From Numida meleagris (lineage: Eukaryota; Chordata; Aves; Galliformes; Numididae), in contig NC_034414.1 in assembly GCF_002078875.1 (NCBI RefSeq), positions 34,007,660 through 34,071,659 on the forward strand: a stretch of DNA of 64,000 bases, in the 5' to 3' direction. Shown here in pieces: positions 12,258 to 23,251 of this stretch (position 1 is its first letter; each line of letters starts with the position of its first letter). The notes below the pieces were generated by a model. It did not search any database. It was given only the letters and a program-made list of their open reading frames with translations, and was not told where the DNA came from. A program made the translations under genes and the position numbers.

Positions 12258-12558
12258 CCCAGGGACGCTCCCGGTATTATACCTGTACAACCAACCGCAC
12301 CCACGACACGCACTGGTTTTGTAACTTCTGTCTAATCACAGCCTTGGTCATGCACTGTGCACGAGGCTCCATGTCATGGGCTGCCCGTCCTCCTTCTGGT
12401 CGGTTCTTCCATCTTCTACATCCTTCTTTGACTGCACGGGTACTTTCCCGACTTTTGGAGCTTCCAGGTTCATTCAGTCGCTCGCGCAGGCACAATAGCT
12501 ATTCTTGCATAGCGGCATCGAGTACTAATGAGCGGCTATTGCTTAATAAGCAGCCGTT

Positions 12559-13088
12559 TGTCAACGGTTTATGGGCGTTCGGCCCGGTTCCGTGACGAAG
12601 GGGACAGGGGATCCACGGGTCCACACCCCGTGAAAAGGGAAAAGGGAAAAAGGGGAAGGAGATGGCCCTGAGAGCAAAGAACAGCGGCAACAATCTGAGG
12701 AGAAACAAACTAATTTACTAAATAAAATATCGGAATGCAAAACAACACACTATAATACAATATAAATACAATTTAAGCTGATAAATTCAATACAGAGAGA
12801 GAGAATGTCCCAAAATCAAGGTAGGCCTTACTCTACTACCGACGATAAGACGGCTGGAGAGCGAGGTGCTGCCAAGACGAGAGACGGGCGGAAAAAGGGA
12901 GGAGGTCTCGTGATCTGCAAGTTTTTATACTGCGAGCTTTTATCTTTTCCCTCCGGCTGGAAAATGGTAACAGAGGAGCAAAGTACCGTGGGGACTGTAG
13001 TAGTCCTTCTCTTCTGAGAACCAGGTATATCCACTACATGATGTTATGATGTGGAATACCAATAACCGAAAATCACAAAACCATGACA
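12559..13088 (-). mobile_element. Main-family solo LTR, complete, minus strand
   Basis: It runs from TGTCAACGG to CCATGACA on the plus strand, so the element reads TGTCATGG to GTTGACA on the minus strand over 530 bases. An exact 5-bp duplication CCGTT flanks it at 12554-12558 and 13089-13093. It carries the family's TATA box on the minus strand (TTTTTATA at 12922-12929). It inserted ten bases from one end of the older LTR, so it is the younger of the pair. No internal region is present, so it is a solo LTR left by recombination between two LTRs. Confidence 0.93.
12922..12929 (-). promoter_or_regulatory. TATA box of the main-family LTR
   Basis: TATAAAAA on the minus strand lies in the segment AAAGCTCGCAGTATAAAAAC, which is conserved in the copies at 21641 and 47186. 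Confidence 0.65.
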
Positions 13089-13103
13089 CCGTTGCAACCC
13101 ACA

Positions 13104-13109
13104 CACATT
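13104..13109. repeat. Right target-site duplication CACATT (6 bp)
   Basis: This is an exact match to 12143-12148 and marks the right edge of the outer LTR. Confidence 0.8.
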
Positions 13110-14866
13110 CATTCTGTGGATTTTTCTGTTTACTAAGGACTGACTTGAGCCCTTTCCTGTGCATGTAGTTATCTTGAGCTTGAAACACTGCAAGAATGCA
13201 AGCATTTGCTCTTACTCAGTGGGTTATACAGAGAGCATCAAACCATACCCTCATACATAGTCTCAGTCACGACAAAGAGTATTAAATCTTAAAACTGAGT
13301 ACTTCCCCTCAAGTAGAGGAGATAATGAATAATGCAAAATCAGAACAGTGCATTAGAAACTGTGTTTTTGCAATTATACCCCACATATTCTTAGGCCAAA
13401 TGTTCACTTTGAAATAAAAATAAGCTCTTTATTTTTATAAATTTTAAAGTCATTTTTCACCACTGAACAATTAAAACATTAAATCCTATCCTATAGTCTC
13501 ATATACCAATCAACTATATTCTGGACAACTATATATACATTGAACTTTTCAAATTAGCCTGGTGGAATTTTATGCAATATACTTTGGATCAAAATTCTAG
13601 TCATTCTAAACTTTTGGAATAAAAGCTACTTTTAAAAAATGGCATTAATTAACATTATTTTCATGTTATAAGTTTTTCTATAGTTGTCGCTGAGGCTGGC
13701 TGCTACGCAACACAGGAGGTACAAGTTGTTTTAGTCCCTGAATGTTTCAAATTTGCAACTGGTTTACTTCTGGAAATACTCATCATCTATTGTTATTTAT
13801 TCTGTTGATTCACTGAAATTGCATCAGAGTCATTGAGAGATGTTAGGAACAACTACTGCTTCCAGCAACTCCATTCTCACCAAGTCCTCCTGCCCTGCCA
13901 TGGAATCCCTGTCCTGGACACCAGGGGATGGAAGGTCTCTTGTCCCAGGCAGAGGGACACAGCTGCTCACACACTCATCTCACAGGCACTCCACCCTCTC
14001 AGGTACCCCTGAATACCAGCATGGAGACCGTGCTCACTTAATACTCATGGCTGGACCTGGACCTAGGGTCTTCTACACGCTGGCTAGTCCAGCTTGAAGT
14101 TTTTGAGCTATTTATACATACAAACCTTCCAAAATATGATTTTTGGGAGAGACACAGATGCTTGGCCCCCTCAGGTACTGTGACTTGCCCCTCACTCACC
14201 TCATACTGGTCCCCTAAGTAGTACACTTTCAGGACAGGTACAGTTCTCACCCTGAACTGAAGAGGCTGCTCAGGAGATTTCTGTTTATGTTGCTTCTTTC
14301 TTGGACCTCTTTAATAAAACTTTCAGTGAAAGTTTTAGATCAGCTTTTCTAACATGCACTTTCAACCTGATAAGGTCTAATGTTATACATTCTTTTCCAA
14401 AAATCTGGGACTTTTGGATTTAGAAAAACAACAAAGTGATCACATGTAGGTGAAAAAGTGGGCACAGTACATTCTATCTTCAATAATATGATAACTGACT
14501 AAAGGAATCTGCCTTTCAGTCCTGAGCAGGGAAGGCTGAAAGTCTCATAGTCTCTCTGGATGCTTCTCCTTGGAGAACATCCATGCAGAACTAGCAACAC
14601 TAAACACACTGAGACCCAATTCCTTATGCTGTACAGTCAATTTGATCAAGATGGAGTTAATGTTTACCTATACTGCCTTTCGAGTTTCTGGATTCTAAGA
14701 ATAAAGAGTCATCAGCTTCAAACTTACTAATGAATCAAACTTACTAGTTAAGTCAGCAACCCCTAAAGCTCAGAATAGAACTTTTAGAAGTTTAGATACA
14801 TATTCATAATAAATGCATATATAGTAAGAATCACTTCCTTTTCTGCCTTCCAAGTATTAAAGCCTG
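13110..14866. other. Unique DNA with a GC-richer island (13840-14320)
   Basis: Most of this stretch is AT-rich and featureless. From about 13840 to 14290 base composition rises visibly. The island holds an 85-codon plus frame (13840-14097) and a 70-codon minus frame (14038-14250), and an AATAAA follows at 14313-14318. Neither frame matches a family I know. It could be an old LTR, a terminal exon or a decayed retroposon, and I cannot choose between them. Confidence 0.5.
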
Positions 14867-15440
14867 AATCCTGCTCCTGTACTCGGCATTGGTGAGGCCC
14901 CACCTCAAGTACTGTGTTCAGTTTTGGGCACCTCAGTACAGAAAGGACATTGAGGTGCTGGAGCAGGTCCAAAGAAGGGCAACAAGGCTGGTGAAGGGCT
15001 TGGAGAATATGCCCTACAAGGAGAGTCTAAAGGAACTGGGGCTGTTTAGTCTGGGGAAGAGGAGGCTGAGGGGAGACCTTATTGCTCTCTTCAAATACCT
15101 GAAAGGTGATTGCAGTGAGAGCGGGGTTGGTCTCTCCTCACTGGTGACAGGTGACAGGACAAGGGGAAAGGGCCTCAAGTTGCACCAGGGGAAGTTTAGG
15201 TTGGATATCAGGAAAAACTTCCTTACAGAAAGGGTTGTTAAGCACTGGAATAGGCTCCTCGGAGAGGTGGTTGAGTCACCACCCCTGAATGTGTTTAAAA
15301 ACCATTTGGATGTGGTGCTCAGGGACATGATTTAGCGGTGGATTGTTAGAGTAAGGGTAGTATGGTTAGGTTGCAGTTGGACTTGATGATCTTGAAGGTC
15401 TTTTCCGACCTGAGCAATTCTATGATTCTATGATTCTATG
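14867..15440 (+). mobile_element. CR1 LINE 3' fragment with readable ORF2 C-terminus
   Basis: It begins in CR1 ORF2 (GAATCCTGCTCCTGTACTCG) and runs through the stop codon and 3' region to three tandem ATTCTATG octamers. Few frame-breaking changes are seen, so it is among the least decayed CR1 copies in the window. It is the longer sibling of the copy at 5254-5622. The 5' truncation is typical of incomplete target-primed reverse transcription. Confidence 0.95.
14889..15335 (+). pseudogene. CR1 ORF2 C-terminal fragment
   Basis: A 148-codon open frame encodes the C-terminal end of CR1 ORF2, downstream of the reverse transcriptase catalytic core. Recognisable strings are [20 protein letters not shown] and [20 protein letters not shown]. 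The frame closes at the natural ORF2 stop. The endonuclease and the catalytic domain are absent because of 5' truncation, so it cannot encode a working enzyme. The first methionine is incidental; the frame is open upstream. Confidence 0.85.
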
Positions 15441-16940
15441 GCATAACCTATTAAATAGAAAGCTTTTATTGTAGGGAAACACAATACTAATTAAATGAAA
15501 AGCCTGTGGTGAATTTGTGTTTCTAAATTTTCATTAAATATGGTAGTAAGTAATGACAAATCAAGTCTATGTTTTTTTCTTTCAGAAATGCCAAGTAATG
15601 TAATGAAATATAATACAAGTAATTCTGAAAGTGTACTGAGAATTTCTTCCCATATGTACTCACAGTTTTTGTCTCATACTTAAAAAATACTTTAGACAGA
15701 TGCTTTTATTATAATCATTTTCATTCATGTTTAATTAAGGACTTAAGTAAGACAAATTTGTAGTATGTTTCTTATCTTCCAAATAACAAAGAAACACTTT
15801 AACAAAAATACTTCCTTTTTCTAGCAGTATATTCAATATTTTCTAGGTTTAATGCATAGCAAAAAAAAATGCTAACTGTTCAAAAGAAAATTACATCAAG
15901 ATCATCATCACATATCATCTGGTAACACTTTCATTTCGTGAAAAGTTTTATATTTCCCATCTTTAAAGTTCAGAATCCACAGATTTTTTATCACTCTCAT
16001 GCTGATAATGCACTTCAGTAATTTTGCTGTATAGCAAACATTTCTTTGTGCAAGTATTAAATAGGTAATTAAGCTGAATAATGTTACAAATCAGCGGGTC
16101 TGTTTAGAATGCCAGCATGTTCTTTCCATTAATATAAAAAAAAAATGGGACTGGCATTATTACCAATGCATAACAGATGTGATTCAATGAATAACTGCAA
16201 GGTGCATTCCCTTGTACACAACTGTGCTACTGTAAGCACAGTACTTTATTCACTATGTCTTACAAGACATACATTTTATCTTCTTTTTCTAAGGTAAGAA
16301 TCTTGTGAACTAATAAAAAGGAAACGAAGGCAACATAATGCCAGTGTATCCTCTGTTTCAAAATCAAACTTTTAAAAATAATAGAAATTATAAACTTTTA
16401 AAAATAATGAAACTGAACATTGACATAATTCTTAAAGGTTTTCAAAAGACACAGTTTTCTGATTTTGTCCAGTATCTGCAAAACTACAGTATTGTCTAAT
16501 ATCTACAGTAATATAAGCAAGCTGCTTCTGTGTTCCACTCACTCTCACTCATTGTCCTCTACCAAGCTTTATCAACTTACGATTGTAAAGTCATCAAACC
16601 AGCCAAAAATCTTTATTGTCATAGCCACAGAAAGATGAAGTGTATAGTGCTTGATTTAATGGAGTTGAAATTTATTAATGAAGACAAATCAGATAGTAGT
16701 TTTGTGTTCCAAGGACTGTGGGTTTTTTGGTCCATTAGGGTTATTTCAGTATCAGTTTTCCCACTATATTCTTTGTCCTCTGACATTATCTGAATCACAT
16801 TATGAAGAAGTGAAGTGTAGGCAAAGGAAGTTATTTTTTTTACTGAAGTTCTTTTCTTCAGCACATCAGACCACACTTTTAATGATAGCTAGAGACCATT
16901 CACGCATTCACTTTGAGATTATTCTTTGAATTTGACCCAC
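15441..16940. other. AT-rich stretch without recognised gene
   Basis: Short overlapping frames between 16530 and 16929 have no recognised similarity. No repeat family was seen. Confidence 0.6.
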
Positions 16941-17520
16941 TGTCATGGTTTTATTATTTTTGTTATCAGTATTCCACATCATAACATCATGTAGTGCACT
17001 GGGAGTTAAAGAGTTAATGCTCCAGTTCTGTGGTTTGTCGATATTTCTAGGTACCTGGTTCTCAGAAGAGAAGAAGAACTACATACCCCAGAGAACTTTG
17101 CTGTTTCTTTTTTCATTCAGAAGGAAAGATAAAACTGTTTGCATATCACAAGACGTCCTTTCTTTTTTCCCTTTCTGCTCATCTCAGCTGCATGTGCTCC
17201 CTAGCTGTCTCACCTTCAGCATTAGAGTAAGGTCTTCAGTTTGTTGGGCACTCTCTTTCTCACTCATTTTATTTGATTTATTAGCTTCAATTTCAATTAT
17301 ATTGTATGATTTTGTATTATATTGTGTTACCTTGCATTCCGATATCATATTTAGTAAATTAGTTTGTTTCTCCTCAGATCGTCTCCACTGTTTTGTTTTA
17401 GGCTCATCTCCCTACCCTTTTCCCATTTACCCCTTTCCTCTTTCCCGGGGCATAGGTCTGTGGGTCCCCCCACCCCATTAGTCATGGAACCAGACAGAAC
17501 TGGCCCGTAAACTGTTGACA
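16941..17520 (+). mobile_element. Main-family solo LTR, longer subfamily, complete
   Basis: It spans TGTCATGG to GTTGACA over 580 bases, with an exact 5-bp duplication CCCAC on both sides (16936-16940 and 17521-17525). It carries the AGTTAAAGAGTTAATGC segment also present at 11540-12084. The TATA segment found in the 529-bp copies is not clear here. The 178-codon frame across it is a pass through LTR sequence, not a gene. Confidence 0.93.
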
Positions 17521-17525
17521 CCCAC

Positions 17526-19625
17526 AAAATTAAAAAAAAAATAATAATAAAATACCACTCATATTACATTGGAACAACTTGAACTGATGGTTTATTTGTA
17601 ACTGAACAAATTTTGGTTGCAGTCTCATAATCATAATTTTTATGTGGGTGGTCAGCGAAAGTTACCTCATCTTGGCTGTCAGTAAAGATAGAGGAAACAG
17701 TCTTTAAGCTACAAAGACTTAGCTGCTGTAGTAATTTTTTTGTTAGCTGAGAATGAAACTCAAGAGTGAAAAGCTAAGTACTCTTTCCTAATCTGCAGTC
17801 CATACAGATGTGTTAGAAGCACAAGTTTGTTTGGATTGATTTATTTTTTGAACATATGAGTGAGCATAGGAGATAACTGCTTCCTAGATTGATTATGACA
17901 CTCCTGGTAACTATCACAAAGCTACTGAAAAAGAAGACAGTACTGCAGAAAAAGACACTGATGAAATGAATATTTTCAACAGCAATCTTGTTCTTGATGA
18001 CTGAAAAGGAGATAGGTTACTGGCAAGAAGTTATCTTCTCAATTCTCATGATTCACCTTTTTATACTTTTCCCAGCAGCAAACAACCCAATTCAAAGAGG
18101 AAAATAAATTCCTTTAAAATTATGCATCCCTTGAATAAGCAAACAAGACTACAGAATAAACCATTTTTTAAACTTGACTTGTGGCTAATAGCTTAAAAAT
18201 TTTTGAGCTCTTCTTTTAGGTGGTAACTTTTCTTGAATTGCAATATATGTGTTTGCTTAATATATGGTCTCAAATCCATCCCTGCCATCAGCTTCTCCTT
18301 TTTCTTTTTCACCTGCCATTGAAATTACTATCCTTGTTACTTGTAATGATCATCCCTAGTTTGTAGAAAAACGTGAAGGTGAAAATCCTGTTCTCATTAG
18401 AACTAATTCCGTCTTTAATACTTGGAAGAGAAGCAGGCACATACAAATGCCATTATCACACTAGTAGCTTATTTTCTTTTATTTTCTTGCAAGTTTTAGG
18501 TAAAAAAAAAAAAAAAAGAGGGGGGCATTAAGTACTCTTTTTTCAGTGCTCCCCTGGTGAACATTTGATCTCTCCTTTTTGTGACCAAGTTTATTTCTGT
18601 GCATTGGGCCAACCAAGTATGGCAATAGGACTTCCTTCCACTAACAACCCCAAATAGATTTTTTAATTATAAAAAAGATTTCCTTCACATAGATAAAATT
18701 AATCACCTTTATTTCATTGAGTAAAATGGAAGCAAGTATGTAAACATGATTTCACTAAACAAATCATTTTTCAGTCTTTTTATAACAGATACTTTTGCCA
18801 GCATATTTTTTTCATACGTAAGTATCAGTGCAAGTATCTTCACAATGACACCAATATTTATTGTGAATATGTGCTGATAAATATTAAAAGGTAATAAAAT
18901 ACGTGCAGAAGATAATTTTTAAACCAAGATTAGATTTTCAATTAAAATATTTGCAAAAGGGGAGATACATGTGGCCATGTCAGCAAACTCAGGACGAGTG
19001 ATAAAGCGGAGAAAGAGGCACATTGAAAAAGACAGAACATCAGTGCTACCGTATGTCTTCAAAATTTATAGCAAGATACCATGACTACTGTTATTAAATG
19101 CTGCTGAAAGGTCAAGTAAAATTAAAACAGTGTAATGGCCATACTCAGTAATTAGGAACAAGCCATCAATTTCTTTTGTCTGAAGAATTTCCAATACTAA
19201 ATGGCACTCACTAAGAAATCAGGCAAGAATGTATTTAAAAAGTGTCTTTATGATAATTAGTAAATAAATGACACAGGAAAAAAAGCATTTGCTTTATCCC
19301 TCTTTTACCTTTAATAGATCATAAACAAGTAATTAAGGTTTTACAGTCTAATGCAATAATATATACCAACTAAATCATTTAAAACATTTTCAATTTCAAT
19401 CATTATAAAATTATCTGTTTTACTTTATTTTTCAACTGTTGACACAGTGTTACCTGCAGGATAATATTTGAAACATACATTTCCCATGAATGAGCACAGC
19501 TGGTTAAATGGTAAGGTACCAAGTAAATTAAGGTAGGTATTGGAATGTCAATATTTCAGTGAGTTACAAATAATTTTAAACAAATTTTCACGGAGTTATC
19601 TCTAGATCTATCTGTGACTGTGACA
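17526..19625. other. AT-rich stretch without recognised gene
   Basis: Unique-looking AT-rich DNA with a poly-A run near 18501-18515. No gene, RNA or repeat family could be supported. Confidence 0.6.
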
Positions 19626-19691
19626 GGGGGACAGCAGGCCCACAGGCCCACTAGCCCAAAAAAAAGGGGGGGGCTGAGGGGCTGGAGGGGG
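19626..19691 (-). mobile_element. GC-rich leader fragment adjoining a reversed LTR end
   Basis: On the minus strand the LTR end is followed by a C- and T-rich tract, then TTTTTTTTGGGC and GGCCTGCTGTCCCCCTGTCA. A similar order follows the LTR tail at 57473-57650. I infer a shared post-LTR leader rather than host sequence. Confidence 0.5.
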
Positions 19692-19804
19692 TGTCAACAG
19701 TTTACAGTCTGTTTCAGCCCAGTTCTGTGACTAATGGGGCAGGACGACCCACAGACCCATGCCCTAGGAAAGGGAAATGGGGAAAAGGGGAAGGGTAGGA
19801 AGAT
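19692..19804 (-). mobile_element. Main-family LTR 3' fragment, minus strand
   Basis: TGTCAACAG on the plus strand is the reversed family terminus. The next about 110 bases match the 3' part of the LTR, including the GGAAAAGGGGAAGGG block. The rest of the LTR is missing to the right, so this is a truncated copy. Confidence 0.8.
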
Positions 19805-20382
19805 CTTAGCATGTGTTTTTTCCTTGTCTAATTCTAGTATGCTATTATCCGAGTATGTCAGATATAATGAGAAGCTTTAAGTCGATGACAAGATTTTAAT
19901 GATGGAAATTTTAAACACTACTTCATGTATTAAAAATTATGAATTATAATCGATTTGGGGAAGAACTCAAATTCATTATGGGCATTTCAGCTTGGGAATA
20001 ATACTAGAATGTGAAAAGGAGAAATTTCATAGAATCACATAAAATATTTCAGAAGTTTGTCTTCCACATTGTCTGGAGAACACATCCATGTCTGGATTCA
20101 CCGGGTTATGAAAAGGATTTTAATTTAACTGTGTTCCTATGACATCTGAAATTAGAAATGATCTGAAATATTTTGCTGAGCTTTTGCCAACGGAGAAAAT
20201 GCATTAACAGTAGGAACAGAAAGCCCAGTATATACCTCACACTGTTTATGCTGAGTGCTCATGGAACTGCAACTCAGTTGCAAGACAAGATAAGTTTTTC
20301 AATAGCACATTTCTAGTCATCTCAAATTTATCTTCTACCATTTTATGTTGCATGTTACGTTTATTTATAAATCTTTCCCTAT
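19805..20382. other. AT-rich stretch without recognised gene
   Basis: No supported feature. A short CATAGAATCACATA near 20028 recalls a CR1 tail, but no CR1 body follows. Confidence 0.55.
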
Positions 20383-20676
20383 GAGGGCAGGCTGAGAGAG
20401 CTGGGACTCTTCATCGTGGAGAAGAAAAGACTCCAGGGAGACTCAATAGTGGCTTTTCAGTTTCAAAAGGAAGGCTATAAGAAGGAGGGTGACAGACTCT
20501 TCAGCAGAGTGTGTTGTCACAGGACAAGGGAAGGTGGTGAATGTCCCATCCCTGGAGACATTCAAGGTGAGGCTGGATAGGGCTCTGAGCAACCTTTAGG
20601 TGCCCCTGCTCATTGCAAGGGGGTTGGACTACATAATGTTTAAGGGTCCCTTCCAACACAAATGATTCTATGACTC
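20383..20676 (+). mobile_element. CR1 LINE 3' fragment with internal deletion
   Basis: It contains GGCAGGCTGAGAGAGCTGGG, then CTGGAGACATTCAAGGTGAG, then GGTCCCTTCCAACACAAATG and one tail octamer. The interval between the ORF2 end and the 3' region is shorter than in other copies, which points to an internal deletion. It is strongly decayed. Confidence 0.88.
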
Positions 20677-21282
20677 CCTGATGCTTTTTTAATGTTATTT
20701 TTAAAATGCATTTGTTGATGAAATAATTCTAGTATAAGAATCATGAAATCATCTGTAGGTTTTTATTTAAAGCCTCAAATTCTTTCCTGACAGAGTTAAA
20801 AAAAAAAAGAAATCAAGATTTAGGTAACATACTGTGATAAAAATAGTGTGAATGAGAGAGAAAGATTTGTTTCCTTCTGTAAAAGCACATACAATCTGAA
20901 TGATACCTAATGATAACCTTCCAAAACAGGCCGCTGTTATCTATCTGAAACCTGCATCAAATTAAATGTGTTGTCTTGTCCTATCTATAAAACACATTGT
21001 GCAGCATTGCATCATTGACATATAATGAAAAAAGAAAACTCTGCCATCACTGAACTACATCTGGAACTGCACTGATGATGGACTGCAGCTGCTGCCTGCC
21101 TTTTATGTGAAATGTGGTATACAAGTACACAGAGGTATTTACTTCAAAATCCTTTGCATGTAAAATAATATCTGATAAGTGTATGCATTTTTACTTCATC
21201 CCATGCACAGAGTTCAAAATGCTATCAAACATAAAAAAGATATACATACAACATTTCTAAGGCAAGTTGATGAAGTATGGAG
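20677..21282. other. AT-rich stretch without recognised gene
   Basis: No supported feature. Confidence 0.55.
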
Positions 21283-21640
21283 TGTAATGGTTTTGTGATT
21301 TTCGGTTGTTGGTATTCCGCATCATAACATCATGTAGTGTATGTACCTGGTTCTCAGAAGAGAAGGACTACTACAGTCCCCACGGTACTTTGCTCCTCTG
21401 TTACCATTTCCGGCGAGAGGGAAAAGATAAAAACTTGCAGATCATGAGACCTCCTCCCTTTTCTTTCTGCCCGTCTCTCGTCCTGGCAGCACCTCGCTCC
21501 CCAGCTGTCTTATCGTCGGTAGTAGAGTAAGGCCTACCTTGATTTTGGGACATTCTCTCTCTCTGTATTGAATTTATCCACTTAAATTGTAATTATATTG
21601 TATTATGGTGTGTTGTTTTGCATTCCGATATCTTATTTAG

Positions 21641-22169
21641 TGTCATGGTTTTGTGATTTTCGGTTATTGGTACTCCACATCATAACATCATGTAGTGGAT
21701 GTACCTAGTTCTCAGAAGAGAAAGACTACTACATTCCCCATGGTACTTTTCTCCTCTGTTACCATTTTCCAGCTGGAGGGAAAAGATAAAAGCTTGCAGT
21801 ATAAAAACTTGCAGATCACAAGACCTCATCCCTTTTCTGGCCATCTCTCGTCTTGGCAGCACCTCGCTCTCCAGCCGTCTTATCGTTGGTAGTAGAGTAA
21901 GGCCTACCTTAATTTTGGGACATTCTCTCTCTCTGTATTGGATTTATCAGCTTAAATTGTATTTATATTGTATTATAGTGTGTTGTTTTGCATTCCGATA
22001 TCTTATTTAGTAAATAAGTTTGTTTCTCCTCAGATTGTTGCTGCTGTTCTTTGCTCTCAGAGCCATCTCCTTACCCTTTTCCCCTTTTCCCTTTTCCCGG
22101 GGTGTGGACCCATGGATCCCCTGTCCCCTTCGTCACGGAACCGGGCCGAATGCCTGTAAACCGTTGACA
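21641..22169 (+). mobile_element. Main-family solo LTR, complete, inserted in another LTR
   Basis: It spans TGTCATGG to GTTGACA over 529 bases. The flanks TTTAG (left) and ATTAG (right) are a 5-base duplication with one mismatch. It keeps the TATA box at 21800-21807. Because it splits another member of the same family in the same orientation, the family was active at two different times at this site. Confidence 0.93.
21800..21807 (+). promoter_or_regulatory. TATA box of the main-family LTR
   Basis: TATAAAAA lies between two copies of the heptamer CTTGCAG. It is preserved in this copy and lost in the outer LTR. Confidence 0.65.
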
Positions 22170-22321
22170 ATTAGTAAATTAATTTGTTTCTCCTCAGATT
22201 GTTGCCACTGTCTTTGCTCTCAGGCCCATTTCCTTACCCTTTTTTTCCCCTTTTCCCGGGGCATGGGTCCATGGGTCCCATTCGTCACAGAACCAGGCCA
22301 AATGCCCGTAAACTGTTGACA

Positions 22322-23251
22322 GGAGTATCTTGACTTTCAAGATTCCCAGAGAGCAGTTTACCTTAAATTATTATGAATCATTGCGAAATTCAGAATCTTG
22401 CAAGTTTGGAGCTGAATTCAACAGTAATAAATCATTAGCATGAAAGAAATCAAATACCTGGGGTATATTATACGTTATCATTAACTATTTATGCTGTTCT
22501 TTTGAGCGTCATTTTACTCTATCCTTAATCAGTTGTCTTTTCATGTGCTAACAGGTTGAAATCTGAAGACAAAATTTTATTCATATTTTGTATTTCTTCT
22601 TTCTTATGCACAACATTTATATTCAATTCGGATTTTTTGTTTGTTTGTTTAAAAAAAAAACCTGTAGAGAGAGTTTGCTCACCTTTCTATTCAATCTGCT
22701 TATCCTTTCAAAAACTAGTTGTGCATAATTTTTGCAATACTTCTGAACACTAGACAAATAATCACATTCTAGTCTCATGGCCTTATTTATATAGTTTTCA
22801 CTTTCCCTCTTGAGCATATCCTTATCAAGCTTCCAGGGAGCCTATAAATATCTACAGTTTATCCCATTACACACATTTGGCCTTTAATTGATAAATCAAT
22901 GCAATTAATAACACTTACTCAGAGCTCAATCTATACACTACCTGTTGCTTTTCTAAATAATCTTTATAAAGCTCTATACTTGAAAAATAAAATATCAAAC
23001 ATTCCCCTGCATCTGTTTTTTTTTAAAAGGAACAGTTGAAACTACAAGAGAATATGCAACTCCTGACACAGAAAACATTTCTTGATTAAAAAGCTGAAAA
23101 ACTATGTACAATTTCTCATTTACAAAGCCATATGTTGGTTGTTATCTCCTGTAGAAAGACCAATCCAGAATGTGCACAGTGCCCAAAGAACTGGCTTTTC
23201 ACTTTAACTATTTGTAAAAGGAATATAACGGAAAAAGAAGGCCAGCTTTCA
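22322..23251. other. AT-rich stretch without recognised gene
   Basis: No supported feature. Confidence 0.55.

Larger units (their letters stand above)
12149..13103 (-). mobile_element. Alpharetrovirus-like solo LTR, minus strand, split by a younger LTR
   Basis: The two parts are 12149-12558 and 13094-13103, together 420 bases once the insert and its duplication are removed. Read on the minus strand it starts TGTGGGTTGC and ends GACAGCAACA. It has a TATA-like TATAATA (12275-12281) followed about 18 bases later by AATAAA (TTTATT at 12252-12257 on plus). A 6-bp duplication CACATT flanks the whole. Six-base duplications and the close TATA-AATAAA spacing are known traits of avian alpharetroviruses and related endogenous elements. 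The reading frame at 12236-12595 is not a gene; it runs across this LTR. Confidence 0.85.
21283..22321 (+). mobile_element. Main-family LTR interrupted by a second LTR
   Basis: The outer LTR consists of 21283-21640 and 22170-22321. It starts TGTAATGG (one change from TGTCATGG) and ends GTTGACA. GGAG precedes its start and follows its end, a 4-base match that may be a decayed 5-base duplication. Its left part stops at CTTATTTAG and its right part resumes with ATTAGTAAATTAATTTG, as expected if the inner LTR landed in the middle. The TATA segment is missing through a 15-base deletion between two CTTGCAG repeats. Confidence 0.9.

Noticed and set aside
15014..15328. 104-codon minus-strand frame
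   Set aside because: It lies antisense to a readable CR1 ORF2 C-terminus; the same shadow occurs at 5244-5510 in the sibling copy.
16945..17481. 178-codon plus-strand frame, one of the longest in the window
   Set aside because: It lies wholly inside a solo LTR with exact target duplications; LTRs of this family do not encode proteins as far as I know.
20028..20110. CATAGAATCACATA as a CR1 tail
   Set aside because: Only the tail-like word is present; the following sequence does not match the CR1 3' region.
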